64,000 bases of DNA from Solibacillus sp. FSL W7-1436 (GTDB taxonomy: Bacteria; Bacillota; Bacilli; Bacillales_A; Planococcaceae). Under the pieces are notes generated by a model. It saw only the letters and a program-made list of their open reading frames with translations. It had not been told where the DNA came from and did not search any database. Positions 8,243 to 16,774 of this stretch are shown here, in pieces. Within the stretch, counting starts at the first letter, position 1. Each line of letters opens with the position of its first letter. The stretch lies in contig NZ_JBBOWV010000001.1 of the NCBI RefSeq assembly GCF_038007305.1, positions 3,524,501-3,588,500 of the forward strand, read 5' to 3'. Both the position numbers and the translations under genes were made by a program.

Positions 8243-8388
8243 ACCTCCAATATTAGTTCAACCATTTTTTGTAAACACAACTTGTTGCCACTGTAAAAAA
8301 ATCGTAAGCCCGAAATATAAAAAATAGCGCACCTTTACGGTACGCACGACAAATGGCCAACTATCCTAAATTTTTTTCAGATAGTTGG

Positions 8389-9963
8389 CTATTTTGCACA
8401 TGTGGCTTGAATATTTTCTGACCAAGGCATGTAGTTATGTAAAATCTCAGGTTGCTGATGAAATGGTAAATTTGGTAATTCCGTCATCAGCTTCACCAGA
8501 TACTGATAAAAATCAATCCCGTTTGCTTTGGCCGTTTCAGCCAAGCTTAAACAGATGGCATTCGCATTGGCACCCGCTTCGCTCACAGAGAAAAGCCAAT
8601 TTTTACGGCCAATAACATTTGGACGAATCGCATTTTCAGCGGGATTATTGTCAATTGCGATGTGACCGTTATCAAGAAAGACTTTTAACTCATCTGCTCG
8701 GCTCAATGTGTAGTCCGCTGCTTTCGCAATTGCGTTTTTACCAAAGAAAGGAGAACGGTCAATCCAATCGAAAAATTCAGCTACGATGGGCTTTGCTTCT
8801 TGTTGACGAACTCGCACACGTTCTTCCGGTAAAAGGTGTTTGATTTTACGCTCGATGTGAAATAAACGATCGCAATATTCAACACCTATTCGCCCGTTTT
8901 TACTATCAGCTTTCAGCCAATAACGTCGTACGTGCGCCCAACAGTTAGCGAACTGAACATTAGGCAATTGACCATAAGCCGAATAGCCATCACAAATCAC
9001 AGTCCCTTTGAACCCTGCAATTAAATTTTCTAATATAGCTCGCCCTCGTGAGAGAGCGCTCTTAAATAAAACGATAATAGGACCTTCACTTTGTACACTA
9101 CGACATACCCAGTTATAGGCGTTCGATTGAGCGGATTTCCCATCTGAACGTTTGAGTATTTGTGCATACGTTTCATCCACATGCAGCACAGATTTCGCCG
9201 TCAATAGTTGCTTCATCAAAACATAAAGCGGTTGAAGCCAATCTTCTGCTACGCGTATTACCCAATTGGATAAATTCTTATCGTTGGTATGTAGGCCATG
9301 TCGCTCCCATTCATTTACCTGACGGTAAAGAGGCAAGTACTGGATAAACTTATCATAGATAAGTTTTGCTAAAACAGTGGGTCCGGCAATGCTTCTTTGG
9401 ATAGCGCCTTGTGGTGCTTTACCACGTTTGATTTGTGCTTTTTGTAGGGCATCTTTTTTACACGCTTTGCACTCATAAGCATGTTCAAAATGTTGTACAC
9501 GTTTCAACGTAGCTGGAATAAATTTCGCTTCTTCACGTACCATCGTTGAACTGAATTCTACCATTTCACCGAGACAACAATCACAAGCTAAATTAGCTGG
9601 ATGATGATGAATTTCCTCAACTTCAATATCCTCACGAAACGAATCATTTCGTTTTTTATTTGTCTTTTTACGAGTAACGGTATAACTAACCGTTTCCGTG
9701 CTTTGTTCTTCTGTCTGCTCAGGTTCGTTAAAAGACGGATCTTCTTCAAATAAAGAGCCCTGTCCGTCTGGTGCTTGATATTTGGATTTCTCTGACTTAG
9801 AGCCGTATAAGGCTTTCGTTAATTGACGAACTTGTTCCGTCAACGCTTCTATTTGTCGATTTGACTGAGCTAACTGTTCTTCAAGTAATCGTATAATACG
9901 TTCGTTTTGTTCTTCTTGCTTCTGTTTAACAAGCGTCAAATCGTTCACCACTTTTCCGTTCAA
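8389..9963 (-). CDS. tnpC: IS66 transposase TnpC, copy 1
   Basis: This 524-residue transposase has an N-terminal coiled coil and leucine-rich region (residues 1-50) and zinc-binding cysteines (CDCC and CKAC near 130-165). It has a DDE catalytic core with Asp in HVDETYAQ, Asp in VICDGYSAY and Glu in NPAENAIRP. It cuts and joins the element ends. The TTG at 9963 has only a weak ribosome binding site; GTG codons four and five positions later are alternatives. The frame is intact. Confidence 0.92.
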   Translation of the reverse strand: MNGKVVNDLTLVKQKQEEQNERIIRLLEEQLAQSNRQIEALTEQVRQLTKALYGSKSEKSKYQAPDGQGSLFEEDPSFNEPEQTEEQSTETVSYTVTRKKTNKKRNDSFREDIEVEEIHHHPANLACDCCLGEMVEFSSTMVREEAKFIPATLKRVQHFEHAYECKACKKDALQKAQIKRGKAPQGAIQRSIAGPTVLAKLIYDKFIQYLPLYRQVNEWERHGLHTNDKNLSNWVIRVAEDWLQPLYVLMKQLLTAKSVLHVDETYAQILKRSDGKSAQSNAYNWVCRSVQSEGPIIVLFKSALSRGRAILENLIAGFKGTVICDGYSAYGQLPNVQFANCWAHVRRYWLKADSKNGRIGVEYCDRLFHIERKIKHLLPEERVRVRQQEAKPIVAEFFDWIDRSPFFGKNAIAKAADYTLSRADELKVFLDNGHIAIDNNPAENAIRPNVIGRKNWLFSVSEAGANANAICLSLAETAKANGIDFYQYLVKLMTELPNLPFHQQPEILHNYMPWSENIQATCAK

Positions 9964-10001
9964 GTTATATGTGGATGATTATACCATTTAATATATGATG
10001 A

Positions 10002-10355
10002 TTAAAAGATACCTTTTACAGATTTTGCAATTGCCTTCGGCTGTTGTAGAGATAATCCTTCCAACAACCAACGCAGCTCTTGTTGCGAAAGTTTGCGTAC
10101 CTCATTTTCATCTTTTGGCCATTGTAATTTCCCATTATCTAATCGTTTATAAAGCATGGCGAAGCCATCTCCATCGAAATACAAACATTTATACCGATCC
10201 TTGCTCCATCCAGAAAACAGAAAGATAGAATCACTATACGGATCCAATTCGAAAGAATCTTGAATGAGCGTTGCGAGACCATCAATACCTTTACGCATGT
10301 CTGTCTTACCGCAGATGATGTAGATGTTTTGCACGCTCGTAAAATCCTGTTTCAT
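10002..10355 (-). CDS. tnpB: IS66 accessory protein TnpB, copy 1
   Basis: This 117-residue protein has the highly conserved IS66 Orf2 signature CGKTDMRKGIDGLA near the start and LFSGWSKDRYKCLYFDGDGF in the middle. It is required for transposition in IS66 elements although its activity is poorly understood. Its ATG at 10355 overlaps the TnpA stop by 4 bp, and it is preceded by GGAG inside tnpA. Confidence 0.92.
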   Translation of the reverse strand: MKQDFTSVQNIYIICGKTDMRKGIDGLATLIQDSFELDPYSDSIFLFSGWSKDRYKCLYFDGDGFAMLYKRLDNGKLQWPKDENEVRKLSQQELRWLLEGLSLQQPKAIAKSVKGIF

Positions 10356-10543
10356 CCCTTCAGCTCCTTCATAATGGTTTGGATAATGCGCTCATCTACG
10401 CCATTGAAGAAGGAAATTTCAGCCACAGCGGTTTTAATTACACAACTTGGCTCAGCAGTGTATTGAAGAGAATGATTCGAAGAAGTTTCAACTGGAAGAG
10501 GATCGAGTTTGACGGGAACAATGGTTAATTTGTTTTTAGACAT
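10352..10543 (-). CDS. tnpA: IS66 accessory protein TnpA, copy 1
   Basis: This is a 63-residue protein starting at ATG 10543 behind AAGGAGGTG; an upstream in-frame ATG at 10570 would place that ribosome binding site inside the coding region and is rejected. It is shorter than classical IS66 TnpA (often 100 residues or more) but occupies the same position and has a helical C-terminus (NGVDERIIQTIMKEL). It is probably DNA-binding. Confidence 0.75.
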   Translation of the reverse strand: MSKNKLTIVPVKLDPLPVETSSNHSLQYTAEPSCVIKTAVAEISFFNGVDERIIQTIMKELKG

Positions 10544-10641
10544 AAATGGCACCTCCTTTGGTTGATACATTTATCGTACCGGAGGTGCCTGATGTTTTAT
10601 ATGCGTTGTTTGATTACGGGCTTACAAAAAATCTATAAAAA

Positions 10642-10685
10642 AGCCACATAACCTTGTTTTCACAATGTCTGTGGCTAATTTTTTA
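10642..10685. terminator. Intrinsic terminator between the two IS66 copies
   Basis: AGCCACA (10642-10648) pairs with TGTGGCT (10670-10676). On the plus strand it is followed by AATTTTTT, and on the minus strand by TTTTTTA. It belongs to the original target DNA. IS66 copy 1 inserted just after its minus-strand T tract. Confidence 0.65.
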
Positions 10686-10810
10686 ATTTACAAATTTTGA
10701 ACGGATAAAAAAAAAGAGTAACACAGTAAGCCCGAAATATAAAAAATAGCGCACCTTTACGGTACGCACGACAAATGGCCAACTATCCTAAATTTTTTTC
10801 AGATAGTTGG

Positions 10811-12385
10811 CTATTTTGCACATGTGGCTTGAATATTTTCTGACCAAGGCATGTAGTTATGTAAAATCTCAGGTTGCTGATGAAATGGTAAATTTGGTAA
10901 TTCCGTCATCAGCTTCACCAGATACTGATAAAAATCAATCCCGTTTGCTTTGGCCGTTTCAGCCAAGCTTAAACAGATGGCATTCGCATTGGCACCCGCT
11001 TCGCTCACAGAGAAAAGCCAATTTTTACGGCCAATAACATTTGGACGAATCGCATTTTCAGCGGGATTATTGTCAATTGCGATGTGACCGTTATCAAGAA
11101 AGACTTTTAACTCATCTGCTCGGCTCAATGTGTAGTCCGCTGCTTTCGCAATTGCGTTTTTACCAAAGAAAGGAGAACGGTCAATCCAATCGAAAAATTC
11201 AGCTACGATGGGCTTTGCTTCTTGTTGACGAACTCGCACACGTTCTTCCGGTAAAAGGTGTTTGATTTTACGCTCGATGTGAAATAAACGATCGCAATAT
11301 TCAACACCTATTCGCCCGTTTTTACTATCAGCTTTCAGCCAATAACGTCGTACGTGCGCCCAACAGTTAGCGAACTGAACATTAGGCAATTGACCATAAG
11401 CCGAATAGCCATCACAAATCACAGTCCCTTTGAACCCTGCAATTAAATTTTCTAATATAGCTCGCCCTCGTGAGAGAGCGCTCTTAAATAAAACGATAAT
11501 AGGACCTTCACTTTGTACACTACGACATACCCAGTTATAGGCGTTCGATTGAGCGGATTTCCCATCTGAACGTTTGAGTATTTGTGCATACGTTTCATCC
11601 ACATGCAGCACAGATTTCGCCGTCAATAGTTGCTTCATCAAAACATAAAGCGGTTGAAGCCAATCTTCTGCTACGCGTATTACCCAATTGGATAAATTCT
11701 TATCGTTGGTATGTAGGCCATGTCGCTCCCATTCATTTACCTGACGGTAAAGAGGCAAGTACTGGATAAACTTATCATAGATAAGTTTTGCTAAAACAGT
11801 GGGTCCGGCAATGCTTCTTTGGATAGCGCCTTGTGGTGCTTTACCACGTTTGATTTGTGCTTTTTGTAGGGCATCTTTTTTACACGCTTTGCACTCATAA
11901 GCATGTTCAAAATGTTGTACACGTTTCAACGTAGCTGGAATAAATTTCGCTTCTTCACGTACCATCGTTGAACTGAATTCTACCATTTCACCGAGACAAC
12001 AATCACAAGCTAAATTAGCTGGATGATGATGAATTTCCTCAACTTCAATATCCTCACGAAACGAATCATTTCGTTTTTTATTTGTCTTTTTACGAGTAAC
12101 GGTATAACTAACCGTTTCCGTGCTTTGTTCTTCTGTCTGCTCAGGTTCGTTAAAAGACGGATCTTCTTCAAATAAAGAGCCCTGTCCGTCTGGTGCTTGA
12201 TATTTGGATTTCTCTGACTTAGAGCCGTATAAGGCTTTCGTTAATTGACGAACTTGTTCCGTCAACGCTTCTATTTGTCGATTTGACTGAGCTAACTGTT
12301 CTTCAAGTAATCGTATAATACGTTCGTTTTGTTCTTCTTGCTTCTGTTTAACAAGCGTCAAATCGTTCACCACTTTTCCGTTCAA
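10811..12385 (-). CDS. tnpC: IS66 transposase TnpC, copy 2
   Basis: The 524-residue protein is identical to the copy 1 transposase, with the same DDE residues (HVDETYAQ, VICDGYSAY, NPAENAIRP) and zinc cysteines. The absence of any difference suggests very recent copying within this genome. Because the sequence is the same, transposase from either copy should act on both elements. Confidence 0.92.
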   Translation of the reverse strand: MNGKVVNDLTLVKQKQEEQNERIIRLLEEQLAQSNRQIEALTEQVRQLTKALYGSKSEKSKYQAPDGQGSLFEEDPSFNEPEQTEEQSTETVSYTVTRKKTNKKRNDSFREDIEVEEIHHHPANLACDCCLGEMVEFSSTMVREEAKFIPATLKRVQHFEHAYECKACKKDALQKAQIKRGKAPQGAIQRSIAGPTVLAKLIYDKFIQYLPLYRQVNEWERHGLHTNDKNLSNWVIRVAEDWLQPLYVLMKQLLTAKSVLHVDETYAQILKRSDGKSAQSNAYNWVCRSVQSEGPIIVLFKSALSRGRAILENLIAGFKGTVICDGYSAYGQLPNVQFANCWAHVRRYWLKADSKNGRIGVEYCDRLFHIERKIKHLLPEERVRVRQQEAKPIVAEFFDWIDRSPFFGKNAIAKAADYTLSRADELKVFLDNGHIAIDNNPAENAIRPNVIGRKNWLFSVSEAGANANAICLSLAETAKANGIDFYQYLVKLMTELPNLPFHQQPEILHNYMPWSENIQATCAK

Positions 12386-12423
12386 GTTATATGTGGATGA
12401 TTATACCATTTAATATATGATGA

Positions 12424-12777
12424 TTAAAAGATACCTTTTACAGATTTTGCAATTGCCTTCGGCTGTTGTAGAGATAATCCTTCCAACAACCAACGCAGCT
12501 CTTGTTGCGAAAGTTTGCGTACCTCATTTTCATCTTTTGGCCATTGTAATTTCCCATTATCTAATCGTTTATAAAGCATGGCGAAGCCATCTCCATCGAA
12601 ATACAAACATTTATACCGATCCTTGCTCCATCCAGAAAACAGAAAGATAGAATCACTATACGGATCCAATTCGAAAGAATCTTGAATGAGCGTTGCGAGA
12701 CCATCAATACCTTTACGCATGTCTGTCTTACCGCAGATGATGTAGATGTTTTGCACGCTCGTAAAATCCTGTTTCAT
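12424..12777 (-). CDS. tnpB: IS66 accessory protein TnpB, copy 2
   Basis: Identical 117-residue TnpB with the CGKTDMRKGIDGLA signature. It is coupled by a 4-bp overlap to tnpA of the same copy. Confidence 0.92.
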   Translation of the reverse strand: MKQDFTSVQNIYIICGKTDMRKGIDGLATLIQDSFELDPYSDSIFLFSGWSKDRYKCLYFDGDGFAMLYKRLDNGKLQWPKDENEVRKLSQQELRWLLEGLSLQQPKAIAKSVKGIF

Positions 12778-12965
12778 CCCTTCAGCTCCTTCATAATGGT
12801 TTGGATAATGCGCTCATCTACGCCATTGAAGAAGGAAATTTCAGCCACAGCGGTTTTAATTACACAACTTGGCTCAGCAGTGTATTGAAGAGAATGATTC
12901 GAAGAAGTTTCAACTGGAAGAGGATCGAGTTTGACGGGAACAATGGTTAATTTGTTTTTAGACAT
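12774..12965 (-). CDS. tnpA: IS66 accessory protein TnpA, copy 2
   Basis: Identical 63-residue TnpA starting at ATG 12965 behind AAGGAGGTG. The start was chosen as for copy 1. Confidence 0.75.
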   Translation of the reverse strand: MSKNKLTIVPVKLDPLPVETSSNHSLQYTAEPSCVIKTAVAEISFFNGVDERIIQTIMKELKG

Positions 12966-13139
12966 AAATGGCACCTCCTTTGGTTGATACATTTATCGTA
13001 CCGGAGGTGCCTGATGTTTTATATGCGTTGTTTGATTACGGGCTTACGTAACACAGATGCCTGTTTACTCTTTTGCTCGTAATTTGTCCATAAATTTCTT
13101 TTCGTGCATTGGCTAATATTTCTATAATTATATTCCCTT

Positions 13140-13754
13140 TTAAAAAATACTTCCGCTGAAGTTTCCATTCTTATATCCCGTAGTGTTTGTATCTTTATTT
13201 ATTCCATTTAATATCATTTCCATATAAGTACTCACAAGCTCTTCTTCTGTTACTTCTCCATCCGGATTATACCAATTATATGAACGGTTAACCATGCCGA
13301 GGATGCCAAAGATAACAATATCACTTCTAAGATCTTCCCTGAATTCTCCTTTTTCAATACCTTCATCAAAAAGCTTTTCGAGATTTATACGAAACTCTTT
13401 TCGGTAATCATTGATTAACTTTAATTGCTTATCATCCAGATGCCGAAACTCCCGATGAAATACTCTTGCGCTCTTACCATGTACTTTAATATTTTTTATA
13501 ATTAAATGAATTAATTTATTTATTTTTACTATACTGCTTAGATATTCATCATTTAAAATCACTTCTTGTTCGGCTAATAACTCTTTAATATAATTTAAGT
13601 GAATATCCATTAATAATTCCTGTTTACTTTTAAAGTAATAATAAAAGGTACCCTTTGTCACACCGATCGTATCAATAATATCTTGAATGGAAGTTTTGCT
13701 GAACCCCTTTTTATCAAAGAGGTCTATACTTTCTTTAAGAATTCTTCCGCGCAT
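13140..13754 (-). CDS. TetR-family regulator of the acyl-CoA catabolic cluster
   Basis: This 204-residue repressor has an N-terminal helix-turn-helix (residues about 5-50, with TSIQDIIDTIGVTKGTFYYYFKS) and a helical ligand-binding C-domain. TetR proteins beside beta-oxidation genes usually bind acyl-CoA and release DNA. It is the last gene of the minus-strand cluster, 41 bp after the thiolase. The ATG at 13754 follows GAGGAG. Palindromes at 26554-26567 and 26585-26598 are candidate operators. Its own terminator was split by IS66 copy 2, so its transcripts may now run into the element. The effector is unknown. Confidence 0.85.
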   Translation of the reverse strand: MRGRILKESIDLFDKKGFSKTSIQDIIDTIGVTKGTFYYYFKSKQELLMDIHLNYIKELLAEQEVILNDEYLSSIVKINKLIHLIIKNIKVHGKSARVFHREFRHLDDKQLKLINDYRKEFRINLEKLFDEGIEKGEFREDLRSDIVIFGILGMVNRSYNWYNPDGEVTEEELVSTYMEMILNGINKDTNTTGYKNGNFSGSIF

Positions 13755-13795
13755 TTAATTTACTCCTCAAGTCATTATTTTTTTACAATTTTAGT

Positions 13796-14965
13796 TCACT
13801 CCCTTTCGATTACTAAAGAGATTCCTTGGCCTCCACCGATACAAGCTGTAATAAGGGCGAATTTCCCAGCCGATCGTTTCAATTCATATACAGCTTTTGT
13901 TATTAAAATTGCGCCTGTTGCACCTAATGGATGCCCATGTGCAATTGCTCCGCCATTAACATTTAGTTTTTCCGGATCTATTCCCAATTCCCGGTCACAG
14001 GCGATTACCTGTGCAGCAAACGCCTCGTTCAATTCAATAATGTCCATATCGGATAAAGAAAGATTCAACTTCTCTAATAATTTTTTCGTTGCCGGTACGG
14101 GACCAATTCCCATGATATTAGGGTCTACTCCTGCAACGGTTGATCCTTTAATCGTGGCTAATGGTTGAATCCCTAATTCATCAGCCTTCTCTCGAGACAT
14201 AATGACCATTGCTGATGCTGCATCATTCAGTCCGGAACTACTACCTGCTGTGACTGTTCCATCTCTTTGGAAAGCCGGCGATAGCTTTGCCAATGCAGCT
14301 AACGTTGTATTTGGACGCGGATGCTCATCTTTGTTAAAAAGAATCGGCTCACCTTTACGAACAGGGATACTAATTGGAACTATTTGTTCATCAAAACGCC
14401 CTTCATTAATTGCAGTTGCCATTCTTAGTTGACTTCTTAATGAATACTCATCTTGTTCCTTTCTTGTAATATCATATTTTTTTGCAAGGTTTTCTGCAGT
14501 AGTTCCCATGCCCGGGTTTCCGATTTCTTCAGGAGCAAGTAATGTTTTACGATACCTTGGCGGGATTGAACTGTATGCTTGTTCTGGACGCTCATATTGA
14601 TATGGTGCGCGGCTCATGCTTTCAATCCCCCCGGCAACATATATATCACCTGCACCAGATTGTATCGCTTGGGCAGCTAATGCAGCTGCATTAATACCTG
14701 AACCACATTGCCTGTCTATGGTTAACCCCGGTATGTTGACAGATAAACCGCCCTGTAAAGCTGTTAATCTAGCAATATTGCCGCCACCACTTAAAACATT
14801 TCCTAAAATCACATCATCTATCATTTCTGGATTAAGATTCACTCTCTTGATTGCTTCTTTAATTACTTCCCCTCCATACAGATGAGCAGGAAGACTTGCT
14901 AATGCCCCACCTTGTTTTCCAATTGCCGTACGAACAGCTGATACAATGACAGCATCTCTTTTCAT
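13796..14965 (-). CDS. Thiolase (acetyl-CoA C-acyltransferase)
   Basis: This 389-residue thiolase has all catalytic parts: the acyl-accepting Cys about 87 in RQCGSG, His about 345 in GHPLGATGA and Cys about 375 in CIGGGQG. It cleaves 3-ketoacyl-CoA with CoA to acetyl-CoA and a shortened acyl-CoA, the last step of beta-oxidation; some homologues work in the reverse, synthetic direction. Length is normal. The ATG at 14965 follows AAGGAG. It sits between the MaoC genes and tetR in a run of same-strand catabolic genes, favouring the degradative role. Confidence 0.92.
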   Translation of the reverse strand: MKRDAVIVSAVRTAIGKQGGALASLPAHLYGGEVIKEAIKRVNLNPEMIDDVILGNVLSGGGNIARLTALQGGLSVNIPGLTIDRQCGSGINAAALAAQAIQSGAGDIYVAGGIESMSRAPYQYERPEQAYSSIPPRYRKTLLAPEEIGNPGMGTTAENLAKKYDITRKEQDEYSLRSQLRMATAINEGRFDEQIVPISIPVRKGEPILFNKDEHPRPNTTLAALAKLSPAFQRDGTVTAGSSSGLNDAASAMVIMSREKADELGIQPLATIKGSTVAGVDPNIMGIGPVPATKKLLEKLNLSLSDMDIIELNEAFAAQVIACDRELGIDPEKLNVNGGAIAHGHPLGATGAILITKAVYELKRSAGKFALITACIGGGQGISLVIERE

Positions 14966-15047
14966 ATATGGTCTCCTTATTATCAGTTTATATATAAAGG
15001 ATTTGCCCCTGCCCCTATCCTATTTGAAATCGAGACAAACCCTTTAA

Positions 15048-15446
15048 TTAATAACGTTCAAATATTAATTTTCCCTTAACCACAGCTTTTTGATGCTGGT
15101 TTATAGCTTTCACATCAAAGATTAGTGATTGATCCACTTTATCCACTAAATCGGCTTTTAAAGTAAGAACGTCATTTAAAAACACCATTCCTGAAAATCG
15201 AATATTATAATCTTTTATATAGCCCTCTTCATAATAAGCCGTAAATAGCTTCGAAAGATTGCCCATCGTCCACATACCATGAGCAATAATTCCTGGTAGA
15301 CCAGCTTTTTTAGCTTCTTCATCAATTGTATGAATCGGATTAAAATCACCGGAAGAACCTGAGTACTTGATTAAATCCATTCTCGATACTGGTTCTAGTG
15401 TCGTTTCAAGAGATTCACCTTTTCTTATATCCGCTAAAACTTTCAT
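15048..15446 (-). CDS. MaoC-domain hydratase, catalytic subunit
   Basis: This 132-residue single hot-dog protein carries the hydratase-2 signature SGDFNPIH (Asp and His catalytic) followed by GIIAHGMWTMG. Such proteins add water to trans-2-enoyl-CoA to make (R)-3-hydroxyacyl-CoA, or catalyse the reverse dehydration. The gene overlaps the upstream hot-dog gene by 4 bp (ATGA), so the two products probably form a heterodimer, as in HadA/HadB-type enzymes. The substrate is inferred from the flanking acyl-CoA genes. Confidence 0.85.
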   Translation of the reverse strand: MKVLADIRKGESLETTLEPVSRMDLIKYSGSSGDFNPIHTIDEEAKKAGLPGIIAHGMWTMGNLSKLFTAYYEEGYIKDYNIRFSGMVFLNDVLTLKADLVDKVDQSLIFDVKAINQHQKAVVKGKLIFERY

Positions 15447-15892
15447 ACGTTTAAGGACCTCCTTACCGTTTCCGTGATGATTGTGATCGACTCTTCAGTG
15501 AAGATTAATCTCCCATCTCTGTCTTCACCATACCGTGTCATCTTCAGGAAGCCCATTTTTCCGGTACTGCCTTCTTTTTCATAGTAATCTTCTATTTTCG
15601 AGTAGCAATAGACTTCCTCTCCAACCAAAAGAGGTCGTTCATAATGATAAATTTGTTCACCATGTATTAATCCTTTTAACGGTAATTTGAGCCCATCGAT
15701 ATGGCCAGATCTTAGCACCCTAGGAAATGTAAGTGGAGCAATATTTGTACCATATCGTGATTGTTTACCAATCTCTTCATCAGTATAGATTGGATGATTA
15801 TCTCCAATGGATTCAGCAAATCTTCTTACAAGCTCTCTTTCAATCACATTTCTCACTTTATTAGAAGTTAGTCCAATATACTCTGTATACAA
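15443..15892 (-). CDS. MaoC/FAS1-like dehydratase N-terminal hot-dog subunit
   Basis: This 149-residue protein belongs to the MaoC N-terminal type. At the position of the catalytic signature it reads GDNHPIY, so the usual histidine is tyrosine and it is unlikely to be catalytic. It probably acts as the structural, substrate-binding half of a heterodimer with the downstream MaoC protein. The ATG at 15892 lies 17 bp after the SDR gene. The function is inferred from the pair arrangement. Confidence 0.8.
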   Translation of the reverse strand: MYTEYIGLTSNKVRNVIERELVRRFAESIGDNHPIYTDEEIGKQSRYGTNIAPLTFPRVLRSGHIDGLKLPLKGLIHGEQIYHYERPLLVGEEVYCYSKIEDYYEKEGSTGKMGFLKMTRYGEDRDGRLIFTEESITIITETVRRSLNV

Positions 15893-15909
15893 AACTTCAT
15901 TCCTCCTCT

Positions 15910-16674
15910 TTAATTTGTCGGTCCGCCAGCTACATAGAGTACTTGCCCGTTTACAAATGAGGAATTTTCATCGGCAAAGAAAGCAACTGCATTTGCGATA
16001 TCTCTAGGCTTTCCAACTCTGCCAACAGGTATTTTACTGGCACCTGCCTTTAGGAAATCTTCAAAAGGTACGCCGATTCGCTCTGCAGTAGCTTTCGTCA
16101 TATCTGTCTCGATAAAACCAGGTGCAACTGCATTTGTAGTAATGCCAAATTTCCCGAATTCTCTCGCAAGTGTTTTTGTCAGACCTTGCAACCCGGCTTT
16201 AACCGTTGAATAATTTGCTTGCCCGGGGTTCCCTAATGCTGAAGTTGAAGAAATATTAATAATTCTTCCATACTTCTGCTGAACCATGTATTTTTGTGCT
16301 GCACGCGTTGTATTAAAGGCACCTTTTAAGTGAACATCGATTACCTGATCCCAGTCATTATCTGTCATTTTAAATAGTAAGTTATCGCGGATAATGCCTG
16401 CATTGTTAACCAAAATATCAATTGATCCATATTCCTTCATAACCTGTTCCATCGCGGCCTCAACTTCATGTGAATTCACAACATTTGCCTGTAGAGCTAA
16501 AATGTCGAATCCTTTTTCTTTAAATTCAGACTGTACATTTTGTAATGCTTCCGTATCAATATCAATTATGGCTATTTTTGCTCCTTCTTCAGTAAAAGTT
16601 TCTGCAATGCTTTTCCCTATACCGCGACTACCACCAGTTATAAATGCAACTCTATTTTCAAATCTTCCAGTCAA
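15910..16674 (-). CDS. SDR-family 3-hydroxyacyl-CoA/ACP dehydrogenase (FabG-like)
   Basis: This short-chain dehydrogenase of about 254 residues has the NAD(P) motif TGGSRGIG, NNAG, the catalytic Ser in NISSTSALG and the YSTVK pair. It ends with the FabG-type VLYVAGG. FabG-like SDRs interconvert 3-keto and (R)-3-hydroxyacyl groups, which fits the (R)-specific MaoC pair next door, so here it probably oxidises (R)-3-hydroxyacyl-CoA. The start is TTG at 16674 because AGGAGG lies seven bases upstream; the upstream ATG at 16719 would add a 15-residue extension the family lacks. Confidence 0.88.
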   Translation of the reverse strand: MTGRFENRVAFITGGSRGIGKSIAETFTEEGAKIAIIDIDTEALQNVQSEFKEKGFDILALQANVVNSHEVEAAMEQVMKEYGSIDILVNNAGIIRDNLLFKMTDNDWDQVIDVHLKGAFNTTRAAQKYMVQQKYGRIINISSTSALGNPGQANYSTVKAGLQGLTKTLAREFGKFGITTNAVAPGFIETDMTKATAERIGVPFEDFLKAGASKIPVGRVGKPRDIANAVAFFADENSSFVNGQVLYVAGGPTN

Positions 16675-16774
16675 ATAAATTCCTCCTGCCTTATCTACTA
16701 AAATTTTGTGTCTTAACATTTTATTAGTAGTTTTAAAGAATTATTCAGTCAAACGAAACATTATGCTTTTTTCA

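Larger units (their letters stand above)
8304..10625 (-). mobile_element. IS66-family insertion sequence, copy 1 (2322 bp)
   Basis: The element is bounded by imperfect terminal inverted repeats beginning GTAAGCCCG (left end 8304, right end 10625). It is flanked by an exact 8-bp target duplication AAAAAATC (8296-8303 and 10626-10633). It carries the three standard genes in order tnpA, tnpB, tnpC on the minus strand. IS66 elements make 8-bp duplications, which agrees. All frames are intact, and the copy appears identical to copy 2, so the insertion is recent and the element may be active. Confidence 0.95.
10726..13047 (-). mobile_element. IS66-family insertion sequence, copy 2 (2322 bp)
   Basis: It has the same length, ends and gene content as copy 1. 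The flanking 8-bp target duplication is GTAACACA (10718-10725 and 13048-13055), different from copy 1, so this is an independent insertion and not a tandem duplication. It lies in the same orientation as copy 1, with 100 bp of host DNA between them. Rejoining the flanks shows it split a terminator hairpin. Confidence 0.95.

Noticed and set aside
8385-12888. Plus-strand open frames within both IS66 copies (for example 8385-8615, 9162-9347, 10260-10466 and their repeats).
   Set aside because: They lie opposite intact transposase genes, lack ribosome binding sites and code for nothing recognisable; they are shadows.
8304-13047. Composite transposon carrying a cargo gene.
   Set aside because: The 100 bp between copies holds only a terminator, and each copy has its own target duplication.
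13683-14168. 161-residue plus-strand frame opposite tetR and the thiolase.
   Set aside because: It is antisense to two well-supported genes and its composition is that of a complement of coding DNA.
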